Of a stretch of 64,000 bases of DNA, positions 48,053-62,747 are shown one piece after another. The notes under the pieces are model-generated. The model saw only the letters and a list, made by a program, of their open reading frames with translations. It searched no databases and had not been told where the DNA came from. How positions within the stretch are numbered: position 1 is the stretch's first letter; the number at the start of each line of letters is the position of its first letter. A program made the translations under genes and the position numbers. Source of the stretch: Piromyces finnis (taxonomy: Eukaryota; Neocallimastigomycota; Neocallimastigomycetes; Neocallimastigales; Neocallimastigaceae); contig MCFH01000028.1 of assembly GCA_002104945.1 (NCBI GenBank), positions 124,001 through 188,000 on the forward strand, written 5' to 3'.

Positions 48053-49302
48053 TTATTATTCTTATTATTTTATTTTTTTTATAAAATGAAAAAAAATAAA
48101 CATTATTTAAAGAAAAGTAATTTATTACTTTGTTATTAAGATTATTTAGCAAAAATTATACTTTTTATAAAAATTATATAATATACGGAGTTAAAAAAAT
48201 ATTATATTTGCAAAACTAGGCTATTTTATTAATAATTCAAGTTTACATTTTATAAAAATAATAAGAATAAAGTTATTAAAATGATTTATCTAGTTTTTAT
48301 CATCATCATTATAATATTGCCATTGCCATTATCACCATCATTATTATATCGTTATCATTATTAATATTACTATTATCATTATTATTTTTTAAAAAAAAGG
48401 AAATTACATATATATATATAATAGATTGAATAAATTATAAATAATGTATTTATATATTTAACTCGCTAGTTTATTGCTATATTAACCATAATATTTTATT
48501 TTTATAATTTTAAATAAAAATAACTAATAAACTTGAATATGAAGTATTTGATATACTATGGATGTAGAATGTAGCAAAAAAGCTTTTAATTTAATATTCT
48601 CATGTATCACAAAATATTTAAATTAAAAAATTAAAAAAATATTAATATAAATCATAAAAATAGTTTAAAAAGAAATCTAAACATTTAATTATATATACTT
48701 TTTTCTTTTATTATTATTACTATTTATACTATTTATTTTACTACTAATATTTTATTGCTACCAACATTACTATTTTTATTTATTAATATAATAAATAATA
48801 TTCTGGTTATAATAATATAAACACATACATTTAACCACTAACCTTTTTCTTTTTTATACAAAAAATAATTTATTAATAATTAATTTTTTTATTTAAATTA
48901 AAAAATTATATTTTACAAATTTTATTTTATATTAAAGATTATATAAGTCTTTTTTTTGTATTTCTAATTTCCATACATAATTTTGCTTTGCTTTTTTTTT
49001 TTTTTTTAGAAAAAGTAATAAGAAAGGAGCAAAGAAATAAAAAGTGTAAAATTTAAACCGAAAACAATTGAAAATAATATAAATTATTATCATTCTAAAA
49101 TTATATATTGAAATTTAAATTTTCAATTACTATTGATTAAACTCAAGCTAATAATAATATCAAAGTTATTACTATTTCCTATTCTTTCTTCTTCTTTTTT
49201 TCTTCTTTAAAAAATAACACTAAGGAAGTATACATTTAAAATAAAAAACATTATTGTTTATTTAAAGTTTATAATAAAATATTATAATTAAGGAAAAATA
49301 AA
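48053..49302. other. Divergent intergenic region, BRK1 / TUG
   Basis: Shared upstream region of two divergent genes, 1.25 kb. It contains mixed ATC/ATT runs at about 48295-48385 and T/C-rich tracts at about 49175-49205. No specific promoter element can be supported. Confidence 0.55.
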
Positions 49303-50175
49303 ATGTCAGCAACTGTTTTTATTACATTTCCAGATAATCGTAGAAAAGTAAATATATATAGAAATTTAATTATTTATTATTTTATTAAATTCTTAAATAA
49401 CATATATTTAACAAATAACATTGCTAATAAAGCCATATAAGGTTACACCTATGATGACCTTACAAACTATATTGGTTAATGCTTGTAAAGATGCTAAAAT
49501 TGACAATCCCGAAACTTTTACATTAAAGTTATTATTGATATATGAGAAATAAAAAATATAATAATAATTTTTAGGATTAATTATTAATTAAACAAATAAA
49601 TATAACTAAAATATATAGGGAAAATCGTAAGGAATTAGATTTAACTTTACCATTTCGTTTTACAAATCTTGCTCCTGGTGCCAAATTAACCTTAGTTAAA
49701 TCAACAAAACGTATGTATATTAGAAATGTTGAAACATTATATATTTAACAATTATTTAAATATTCAATGAAATGTAAATGCTTTTATAATATAATAAGCT
49801 GTTAAGAGTGCAGCAAAAGTTTTAATAGCATTGCAAATGCCAGAAGGAGGTAGATTAAATGACAATTTCTTAATAACTACTACTTTATGGGATGTTTTGT
49901 TACATTTTGAAGAAAGATCAAAAGGGTTAGTTTATATTAGTTTATTATGTTGTATATACTTATAATAAGTAAATAGGTTTAATATTGTTAATAATGCTTA
50001 ACATTTAAATTTAGTGCATTAAATTTAACAAGAAAAGTTGAAAAGGAAAGTTCTCCAAAGAATACTTTAAAAAAATTAATTAAATCTGATAAATATGTGT
50101 ATGTTCAACCTGTTTGCATAGTATTGAATAAAGAGGTAAATTCCTGGGTTTAATTAAGAATAAATAGTTTTATTA

Positions 50176-50206
<31 letters not shown>

Positions 50207-52057
50207 TTTAGATTTAAAATAATTCATTAAGTAATTATAAGTAAATAAAATCTCTAAAATTTAATTTTATTTTACAGTATGGTACTATAGAAGATCTAAA
50301 GAAGACAACATTAAAAAGTGCTGGTATTAATGAAGATACAATGATTAGGATGCTATTTAAGTTTACAGATAAGTCTTTAAATGATGTTCTTCCATTAATA
50401 GAAGCTGATATATCAAATTCAAATAATACTACTTCAGATATACAAGTTCCTAAAAAGGAATTGCCAAAACAAGAAAGTTTAAGTCAAAATAATTTGAAAA
50501 ATAATTCTTCATTAGCATCTACTAACAATGAGAATAAAAAAATAAAAGTACAACCACCAATTCAACCATCAGCTCAACCTCTAGTTCAACAACAAATCCA
50601 ACCACCAACTCAACCATCAGTTCAACCTCCAGTTCAACAACAAGTTCAACCACCAACTCAATCATCAGCTCAACCTCCAGTTCAACAACAAGTTCAACCA
50701 CCAACTCAATCATTAGTTCAACCTCCAGTTCAACAACAAGTTCAACCACCAACTCAATCATCAATTCAGCCATCAATTCAGCAACAAAAAAATAATAATT
50801 TAAATGATGAAAAAATAGTCCTTGAAAAGATTAACAGAAATATTCAATTTTATAATCCACCAAGAGATGACACTATCCAATATAATAAAAGTATGGAAAA
50901 ATTAATGAATTCAAGTTTTATATTAAATTTCATCTATTTAATGATAACTTATTTTTTATTTTTATTTTATATTACTAAAATACATAGTTGATCTTCCTGA
51001 TTCATTTTTTGAACTTTCACAGTTTGAAATGCGCCTTTTAATAAGTCAACAAACCAAAAAGCAAAAAGAATTAGAAAATATGCCATTAAAAACAAAGGCT
51101 ATGAGAGAACAAGAAGATGAACAAAAAAGAAAAAAATATCCAAAGGTAATTATTTATTACATAATTATTAAATTTTAAATTTTATCATAATGGTTATTCC
51201 AGTGTGAATATTAAAAATTATGCTTTTTAAAATTTAGTGTCTTATTCGTGTTAAATTCCCAAACAGAGTTATGATTGAAATTACATTTTTATCAAACGAA
51301 TTAGGTAAAGTTAAAATAAAATAATAATTTACAACTAATAATAATTATTATTAAATTAATTTATTTTCATTATTTTTCCTAATTATTTTTTCTATTAATA
51401 ATATAGTTTCAGATTTATATAAAGAAGTTGAAGCTGTTCTTTATTCTAAGGATAAACCATTTTATTTATATACTACACCACCAAAGGCTATTTTATCTGA
51501 TAAATCTAAAACCTTATGGAAAGCAGGTCTTGTTCCATCATCCAATGTTTACTTTAATTGGAGTGACGAAAAAGATAAAGAATTAGGTATTTTATATTAT
51601 TTCGTTTATTTCCACATTATCATTATCATCATCTTCATAGGTTTATTAATTAAATAATATAAAATTAAATATATAATAGAAAAAAGATTTTTAGCTCCAG
51701 AATATGAAAAGCAACTTAAAGATTTAAATATAGAAAATACACCTGTTAAAGTACCAGCTCAAAACAATAGAAATAATTATAATGGTGCTGCTTTATCAGG
51801 AGCAAGTTCTGGTCATTCATTAAGTAGTAGCAGCAATAATATTTTGAATAGATCTAATAATAATATTTCGAGTATGTTATTATTTATTTATATAAATATA
51901 TTACCTGTTTCTATAAAATATATATTTTTTAAAGTATAAATTTACTAATTATTAATTTAATAATAATAATAAAGGATTGAGTTCTGATAGTAATAGTAAT
52001 TCTGACAATAGAAAATCAACAAAAATGAAGATGCCAAAATGGTTTAAACTTCAATAA
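49303..52057 (+). CDS. TUG/ASPSCR1-like UBX-domain protein (UBXN9 family)
   Basis: A p97/Cdc48 cofactor. In animals TUG tethers GLUT4 vesicles and can disassemble p97 hexamers; the yeast relative is Ubx4. Eleven exons join in frame: 49303-49347, 49442-49527, 49619-49710, 49799-49925, 50015-50135, 50278-50890, 50988-51145, 51238-51304, 51407-51586, 51680-51871 and 51975-52057, giving 587 residues. The N-terminal ubiquitin-like TUG-UBL spans about residues 3-70. A long Gln/Pro-rich linker contains 16-residue repeats. The conserved block LPDSFFEL...KTKAMREQ follows, then the UBX-like domain (CLIRVKFPNRVMIE...LYTTPPKAILSD). The family's C-terminal signature MPKWFKLQ ends the protein. One donor, GTTATT at 49528, is weak but is the only one that keeps the frame to the conserved ENRKELDL. 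Confidence 0.9.
50569..50787 (+). repeat. 48 bp coding minisatellite in TUG gene
   Basis: Four full units and one partial unit of 48 bp (starting 50569, 50617, 50665, 50713 and 50761) encode 16-residue repeats. The consensus is S-x-QPPVQQQVQPPTQS. The later units differ by few bases, so the array is probably length-variable. The open frame on the opposite strand is a by-product of the repeat. Confidence 0.92.
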
Positions 52058-53940
52058 TTTTATCACTAAAAACATGCATTTAAATTTTTTGTACCAGAGG
52101 AATAAAAATAACAAATTAATTATTTTGAATGATATATTAATAAAAATAAAACAAAATAATATATATAGTTTAATAAAACAACATAAATGATGATAATAAA
52201 TAATATGTCAGTATATCTATTGTTGAAATTAAAAATTATATAAATACCTTTTTTACAATCATATGAATTACTATGAAATTTAAATGTTTTTTAAGATTTA
52301 ATTAAATCAAATTATAAATTTATGAATGAATAATGCTTGATAAAAAGTATATATAATCAGTAAAAAATTAATTCAAATCAAGATCCAAAAAAAAGCATAG
52401 TTTACATTATTTTTGAATTATTTTGAAGAAGATATAGAATATGTATGAACACACTTTTTCGATAAGATTTAACATTTCTCTTTTTATATATTATATATAC
52501 TCATTTTTTTATTTTAAATCATAGTAATAAAGTTTATTAACTATATGATAAAATCATATCATTTCAAAAAGGAATGAAAAATATTTATAGAAAAGCTTAT
52601 TCTATAAAAAAAAAGAATTATTTTTCATTATTAATAATGCTATTATTTTGTGGCTTGGATTATAAAAACATATAGAAACTTTTTTGCATGCTTTTTATTT
52701 AGCCTATGCTTAGAAGTTGAGTTTTTATTTTATTTTGAAAATACTTTTTAAATTATAATATTTTAAGAATGAAAATGGAATGAATTATTATAGTAGCATT
52801 TTAAAGGTGCTTTTTACATCAATAGACAAATTACATAATACATCATTTATACATTAATATATTAAAAAATATAATTAATATATTCTAATATATATAATGT
52901 ATTATAAAAGTATTAGACTATATTTTGATGTGATGAAATTTATATAATTAGAATTTTAAAGTTTAAATCGTGGAATTGGATGATGTGGCTTGAATTATTA
53001 ATTAATCTTAATTATATTTTATTCTTTTTCAATAAATGAATTAATATACTCTGAATATATAATCAATGGATATAATAATATAATATGTTTTATTTTTATT
53101 TTTATTATATATATTTTGAAAATTTCTTTTATATTTAGTTATATATTAGAAGTTTAATAATTATTATTTGCTTTTTATATATTAATTCAATATTTAATAT
53201 AATAAAAACATTAAAAAAAAAAAAAAAAAAATGGAAAGTTTATACTTTTTTTTTTATATATAAATATATAGATTATTAGATTACAACATAAATAATTTTA
53301 AATTAATGGAAATATTATAGAGTAACAAATTAGAAAAATTATATATAAAAGAAAGTAAAAAAAAAAAAAAAAAAAATTTAATTATATATTTTATAACAAT
53401 AAAAGTAGAATATAATTAATTTATCTTTAAAAAAATTATATCAATTGATGTATACGTATATTCAAATAAATTAAATAATTAGGAAAATTCTTAAATATAA
53501 ATCATAATTGATTTGTATATACAAAAGATTAAATTTAAATAATATAGACATTTATATTTTTGAATAAAATAACAAAATACACTAATTGAATAGAATTAAA
53601 GAGTATATAAAAATCAATTTAATGAAGTAAATTTTATTAAAAAATTATAACAATTTTGAATTGCCAATGAGAAATCAATTTAAACTTATAATTTTTAAAG
53701 TAGATTCATCTTTAAAGGATTTTATCAAATTAAATTGATTTTCTTTTTTTTCTTTTTTCTATAATTAAATTCATCATCCAATTCCAAATTGTTATAATTT
53801 TTTAAGAGTTATTTATTTAATTGTAATTTAATATAGTGAATATTATAATAAATAATTACAAGCAATTGATAACAATAGAGTAAATATAATTTATATTATT
53901 TATTCTCCCAATACTTCAAATAATTATATTTATATATCAA
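52058..53940. other. AT-rich intergenic region
   Basis: Lies between TUG and the PWWP gene, both on the + strand. No gene or ordered repeat is recognised in about 1.9 kb. Scattered open stretches are too short and too A/T-biased to support. Confidence 0.55.
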
Positions 53941-56163
<2,223 letters not shown>

Positions 56164-56868
56164 ATATATAAACCATCAAACAAACAAATATTAATATTTT
56201 TTTTTTTTTTTTTTTTATTTTTTTTTTTAAAAAAAAAATAATATACCATATTTATTATCAAATTTTATTTTTATTTTTCAAATATTTTATAGAATATCAG
56301 AACTTTTTATTTATGTTATAGACTAATTTATCATTGTTCATTTTTTTATATTTTTATCTTTTTATCTACTTTTTCCTTTTCACTATATCTTTATATATTT
56401 AAAGATAATAATTAATTTTATAAACATTTTTATATATTACATTTTAGTAAAATATACAAATTAATATTTTAAGCATTAACGATTAAATGATTTTTAATGA
56501 TATTTAATGATACTATTATCGATTTTTTTTTTTTTAATCATTGTAATATATAATAGCAATTGTTAACAATATTTTCATATTAATAATTAATATTCCAAAC
56601 TATATTAAATATTAAATAAAATTTATACCTCAAAGATAGAATCAAAACATGAACTAATGTATGTCACATAACTACTATATAGCACTTTGTATATATAGTT
56701 GGAATAACACAAAAATCAAATCAAAACAAAATTCCATGTAAAATGTATATATATATATATATATATATAACAATTTAATTTTTATTTTTTTAAAAAAATT
56801 TTATTATATTGCTGTATAATATAATGAATTTATTTTGTAAAAAAAAAAAAAAAATTATGAATATTTAA

Positions 56869-56901
<33 letters not shown>

Positions 56902-56972
56902 TATTCTGTATTATTGTTAATGTTAATGGTGCAAAAATAAAAAGTATTTTTCTTAATATATTTTTTTAATTA
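56164..56972. other. Convergent intergenic region, PWWP / PRPF31
   Basis: Holds the 3' ends of two convergent genes. It contains T- and A-runs, a TA run at about 56745-56769 and an ATT array at about 56872-56900. No gene is seen. Confidence 0.55.
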
Positions 56973-59400
56973 TTATTTCTTTGATTTGAATCCACTAAAG
57001 TATCTATCTGAAATTTCCTTTAGTTTTTGTTGTGCTGTTTCAGGGTTTTCTAATTCAATACCTTGAACAGGTGTAAAAGCGATAGAGGATGATAAACCCG
57101 AAGTGGCTCCTGATGATCCACCCATCATACGTTGACGTTTTGGATTAAGTTTAACTAATATTGCATAAATAATATTACAAAGTAATTATTTAATAAATTA
57201 TTTTAATATATATGTAATTTATTTATTATTATTATTTTATTATTAACTTATACATACTTTTAGTTCTTGGATCATTTTGGAATGCTCTAATTTTACCACT
57301 TTGTCTGATTAAACCAAGTCCTTCTGTTGAATCAATACCTGATACTTCATCTTCTTGGACACCAAAACTCATTCTATTTTGAGCTTTTCTTAATTCAGTT
57401 ACAGCATATGATTCTTTCATTCTTCTTACTCTGTTAATTCATTGTATTCATAAATTCAAAACGATTTTTAGTAAAATTTAATAAATATTTAAAATGCTTT
57501 ATTAAAATATATTGAAAATGTTTTTATTAATTTTTTAATTAACCTTTTACCACCACGTCTCTTCTTAGGACCATCATCTGGAATTGGTAAAGCTTTAATT
57601 GTTTTACTTGGTGGTGGTTCTTGCATTTTTTCAATCTTTTTTTCTACTTCTTCTAATAATTTCCTTCCTATAGATCCGTCCATTGATTCTCTACTTCTAT
57701 CAATACGAGCAGCAAGTGTAACTCTATTTAATTTTTATGTTTTACGATATAAATTTGAAAAAAAAAAAAATTTTAATTTTTTTTTTTTTTTGAAACTTAT
57801 TATAAAAATATTATTAATTATTCTTACTTTGCTGCAACTAAACGAGTTGCTTTCATTTTATATTCTGGTGGTGTTCTATTAATGATATCGGAATAATAGA
57901 TAAAACCAGTATGTCTTTGAACACCAGCTGCTGATAAACCTGTATTTGTTTTTTTGGTTGCACCTAAAACTTGAACATTACATGCTGGAATCTTACTCAA
58001 TGCTGTGAGACCACCAGCTACCCCCATTAATTTTGCTGCTGTTGAACTACCAACAATTATTGAAATGTTTGGAGCAATAAATGACATTCTTGACTCAACA
58101 TATTCAAAAATCTTGATATAAAAAATATAAACAATTGAGTTTTGATGAATAGTATTTAATTTTATTTTTTAAATGCTTATGTCAGGATTGATGTACTAAA
58201 AATAGTATTAACAAATATTTACCTTTTTTTCATCTGATTCTAATTTAAATGCCATATCACATGCATCTAAAACTTTTTTAATTTCAGTTTTACTTAATGG
58301 TTTACCAATACTTGTAGTAGCTGTTACAGCAACAATCATTACAATTTCAGATGGTAATATTTTTCTTAAATCAACTTGTGTTAAATCCTTTTTAATAATA
58401 TTAAATAAAATATTCATTTATAAAGATTTTAAATAAATTTAAAATTATTACTACTATTATAATAATAATAATAAAAAAAAAGTATTATAAAGGGATTTCA
58501 TTTAAAAAAAAATTAATTTTACTACCTGTGCATCACCAATTTCTTTAACAGCTCTAATATAATTCATTGGTTGTGGAATCAAAGATTCTAATTCTGGAAA
58601 TCTAGCTTGATAATGATCTCTAATATACTATTTATTCATTGTTAAACATTTAATAAAAATTTTAATTTGATGAAATTGAAATTTGAATTTCATAATTTTT
58701 AAATTTCTACAATTAATAATTACTTTATGAATAATTAATATTTCGTCATCTATATCTGCTGTCATATTATTTGCTTTAACAATAGTATCATATTCTGGAT
58801 CTTCTTCAACTGGTCCTGTATTATGATATTCTGTACGTGGGATGGATTTAAAATATTCAATTTTCTTTATGAATTAATTAATAAATATAAAATTGAATTT
58901 GATATAATAAAAAATTATAATAATGTAATAATATTATTAATAAAAAATATGTACGAATAATTAATTGTTTATTATTATTTATAGTACTATTTGTGAATTT
59001 TTTATTATTTAGTAATAATAAAAGAATTTTGGAAATAAAACATTTTTAAAATTTGAAATTAAATTATTAAATTCTTTTTATATAATGAAATAGTCAATAA
59101 AATATTTACTTCCATAATATCTTTTAATTGTTTTGATGAAGCTAATTTTGCTATACTTTGAACATCATCTTTTCCTGTCAGTGCTACTTTTATTGCCATT
59201 TCTTTTTCTTCTTCAAGATCAATAGGTTTGTCTGTATTAATGTTTTGGCTATTATTTTCTTCATTTAAGTCATCTAAGTCATCTAGGTCGTCTAAATCGT
59301 TCAATAAGTCATCATCATTATTTTTATTTTCTTCAGTTTCTTCTAATTCATCTTCACCAAGATCATCAAGATCTGCTATTAATTCATCTGCTAATGACAT
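56973..59400 (-). CDS. PRPF31: Pre-mRNA splicing factor PRPF31 (U4/U6 snRNP 61K)
   Basis: Binds the 15.5K-U4 5' stem-loop and bridges U4/U6 to U5 in the tri-snRNP. Eight exons on the minus strand join in frame: 59400-59110, 58864-58724, 58627-58526, 58387-58223, 58111-57828, 57723-57544, 57430-57258 and 57154-56973, giving 505 residues (human 499). The N-terminus is acidic (Asp/Glu/Leu repeats). The NOSIC region and coiled-coil precede the Nop domain, whose signature [20 protein letters not shown] and [10 protein letters not shown] are clear. The PRP31 C-terminal region follows, with [20 protein letters not shown] and [12 protein letters not shown]. The gene lies about 300 bases downstream-to-upstream of the P4-ATPase gene on the same strand. 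All junctions are canonical GT-AG. Confidence 0.96.
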
Positions 59401-59541
59401 CTTATTATTATACTATACTATTTACTTATATGTATAAAAAAAACCCAAAATAAAAAAAAAATTTTTTTCTTTAATAAAAATATCTCCAATTTAATTATTT
59501 ATTATTCAAAAACAAAACATAAATAAATGAAAATTTAATAT

Positions 59542-59572
<31 letters not shown>

Positions 59573-59704
59573 CACATTTGATTATATACAAATTCAATTT
59601 TATTCAAAAATAATAAAACACTAAATGGGAATATGAGTTTATTTTATTATTAATAAATGCTTTTATTTAAAATTTAAATAAATTAATATTATATATATTT
59701 ATCA
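59401..59704. other. Spacer between P4-ATPase 3' end and PRPF31 5' end
   Basis: A/T-rich, with a poly-A run at about 59550-59572. It must contain the PRPF31 promoter and the flippase terminator in 304 bases. No element can be singled out. Confidence 0.5.
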
Positions 59705-62699
59705 TTAATCTCTTATACGTAAGTATTTTGGTGGAGATATACAACGTTTTAATTTTTTAATTATATACAATGGAAGACATGAGACCACTGTAATAGCAGC
59801 AACTTTCCATACAAAATCGATAGTGAAAATAAAATGTAAATCTATTAAAGACAAAATAACATATATTAATAATTTATTTGAAATATATCTATTTATAGAA
59901 TGAAATTAATATATGTATTTATTAACATACCAAAATCTGTTTTTAAATAGAACATTGAAAAAATGTAGAAAAATAGTGTAACAACTTCAGCTAAAATCAT
60001 TGTTTTATGCCTAAATATATGAAATAATAATCATTAAAAACTTTATCATCATAATTATCTTTTTTAAATATTTATTTTTATTTACCATGTTTTAACTTCA
60101 AAAGCAACCATAAGTAATTCATTTAAAATCAATGCTGTAAAAGTAATAGATTTAATATTTTGGAATTGATCTTCAAAAAGTAAAATTGATCCCGTCATAA
60201 TAATACCCCCTTGATAAACACTAGTAAGGGCCCATTGGAAAAATGTTTTAAAAGAAAGAGATCTACCTTTTAATAATTCCTTGTAGAGTTCTGGATATTT
60301 CATTGCTGTTGCAAAATTAATATCTTTATCTAATACTAATGAAAATACTGGACCACTTGTAAATACTGTTGCATAACCAACAAGTAATAAACCCTAGCAT
60401 AAATTAAATGAAAATTTATTAATTAATTAAAAATTTAATTTTAATTATATTTTATTCAATATTCTTTTATGTTATTTACTTGATATAATGCAATTGGGGC
60501 AAAATAATACAACGCTGAGAAAACTGTTTGAATAACGGCAATAATCAATCCACGATGTATAATAAATTGAGATAATGATGCTGATCTTTTATCTAATAAC
60601 ATTAATAATAATAATAATAATAATTTAATATATTTATATATTAAAAAAAAAAAAAAAAACATACTCTATTAAATTTTTGAATTATACTTACAACTATTTC
60701 TTCCATGCCATAATAATAAAGGAGCAAGGAATTGGAACTGATTAATTGAAAAATCTGCTGCCAATGAGGCTTGTTTTCCTTCTTTACCAACAATACCAAC
60801 ACCTAATTAATAACAACAAATTAAAATAATTAAATAATCAATCATGTTTACATTATATTTTATTAAATCATATTATATTTATAAGACTTACCAACATCGG
60901 CAGATTGAATCATACTAACATCATTACCACCATCACCAATAGCACAAACACAATTATTTATTTTTGATTTTATTAATTTTGTAACATCAGCTTTTTGAGT
61001 TGGGGAACAACGACAACATACAACAGCAGGTAAGTTTTTAGTAGTTTCATAAAATAAATCTTTGCAGCTTGTTAGACAAAGTTGTAATGTTTCACCATCA
61101 ATAACTAAACATGAATCACTCATAGAACTTAATCCTACTAATTTTTCTTTTAGTTCTGTTAAGTCATGTATTTTACAAAATTGTACAATTGAACTATTTC
61201 TTGAAACTAACTTTGATGATACTGCAATACAAGAAGCTGTTTCTACTTTATCCCCTGTTAACATCCATATTTTTATTCCCGAGTTTCTTAATAATTCTAA
61301 TGTTGGTTTTACATTATCTTGTAATTTATCCTCAACACCAGTTAAACCCAATAATTCTAAATCATTTTCAATAGTATTTTGTACTTTTTCCATTTCTTCG
61401 TTTCTTTCAACAACACTTAATTTGGCTTGATCGTATTTTTTTTGGAACTCTTCATAAACATCATATGTAAGTTTTTTTCTAGCAATTACTAATGTTCTCA
61501 AACCCTTACGACCCATATTACCACATTCTTCATCCAACCTGTAAAATAAATGTATATCAAAAATAAAAAATATTATATAAATAATTTACAACTTTTTTCA
61601 TTAGCAATTGAATATTCAAATGGATTTAAATATCAAATTATATTTACCAATCATTAAATAAAACCATCTTGGAAAGTACAGAATCAGCACCTTTCATATA
61701 AAATATAATTTCATTGGTAATATCATCTCTTACTATAATACCCATTCTTTTTGTCTCACTAGTGAATGGGAAAATTTCTAATATTGTAAATTCTATAATT
61801 GTATCGATAGGGGTTCTCAATTTTAATTTCTTAGTATCTCTATAAATGAGGGTCATTCCAATTTCTTCTGTCCATTTAACAATAGCAATTTCATCTGGGG
61901 ATGAAGCTTCATATGATAATTTACCATCTTCTGATATTATTGGGGTGACATTATGACATATAGCTAATGCTAAGACAATATCTTTAATACGATTTGCCAT
62001 ATCTTTTGAACGTTTGAAACGCATATTAACTTCATTTTGATTTTCATATATCATTAATAAATTAGATCTGATTTCCTCCATTGCTTCAGTTGTATATGAT
62101 AAAGTACCCAAGTGAATTTGTTTTAATTCCATTTCTGTAAAATATATTGAATAATTACAACATTAAATAATTAATTTATATATTAATTAGGAATAATTAA
62201 TTAAATAATTTCTCGATTAAAAATATAAATTACCATTTTTTGTTAAAGTTCCTGTTTTATCTGATAAAATATATTCTACTCTTCCTAATTCTTCAGGAAT
62301 TGTACTGGTACGAACTATAGTTTCTGGAATATTTTTATCATGCATAATATCATATGAATAATAAGTTTTTCCTAAATCGAGATTAACACGTAAACTATAT
62401 TAAATAAAATTTTAAATACAAAAATTATAACAATTAAATATATATAAATAAATATAAATAAATTGGTCATTTAATATATATATGGATATAAATGTATAAA
62501 TAATTAAAAAAAATTACCTAATGGGAATAATTGATGAAAGAATAATTAAGAATCTTAACAAAGAAATATACCATATTCCTCTAAAATTATTTATTGCAAT
62601 TAATGCTAATGCTAATGAAAATGTTACTATACATAAAATCTATTATTTAATAATAGTATAAATATACATATATGATTTAAAATTTAATATCAAGGGAAA

Positions 62700-62747
<48 letters not shown>

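Noticed and set aside
50522-50776. Minus-strand open frame of Val/Glu/Leu repeats
   Set aside because: Antisense of the 48 bp Gln/Pro minisatellite in the TUG gene.
61062-61430. Plus-strand open frame of 122 codons
   Set aside because: Antisense to a long exon of the P4-ATPase, which carries strongly conserved motifs on the minus strand.
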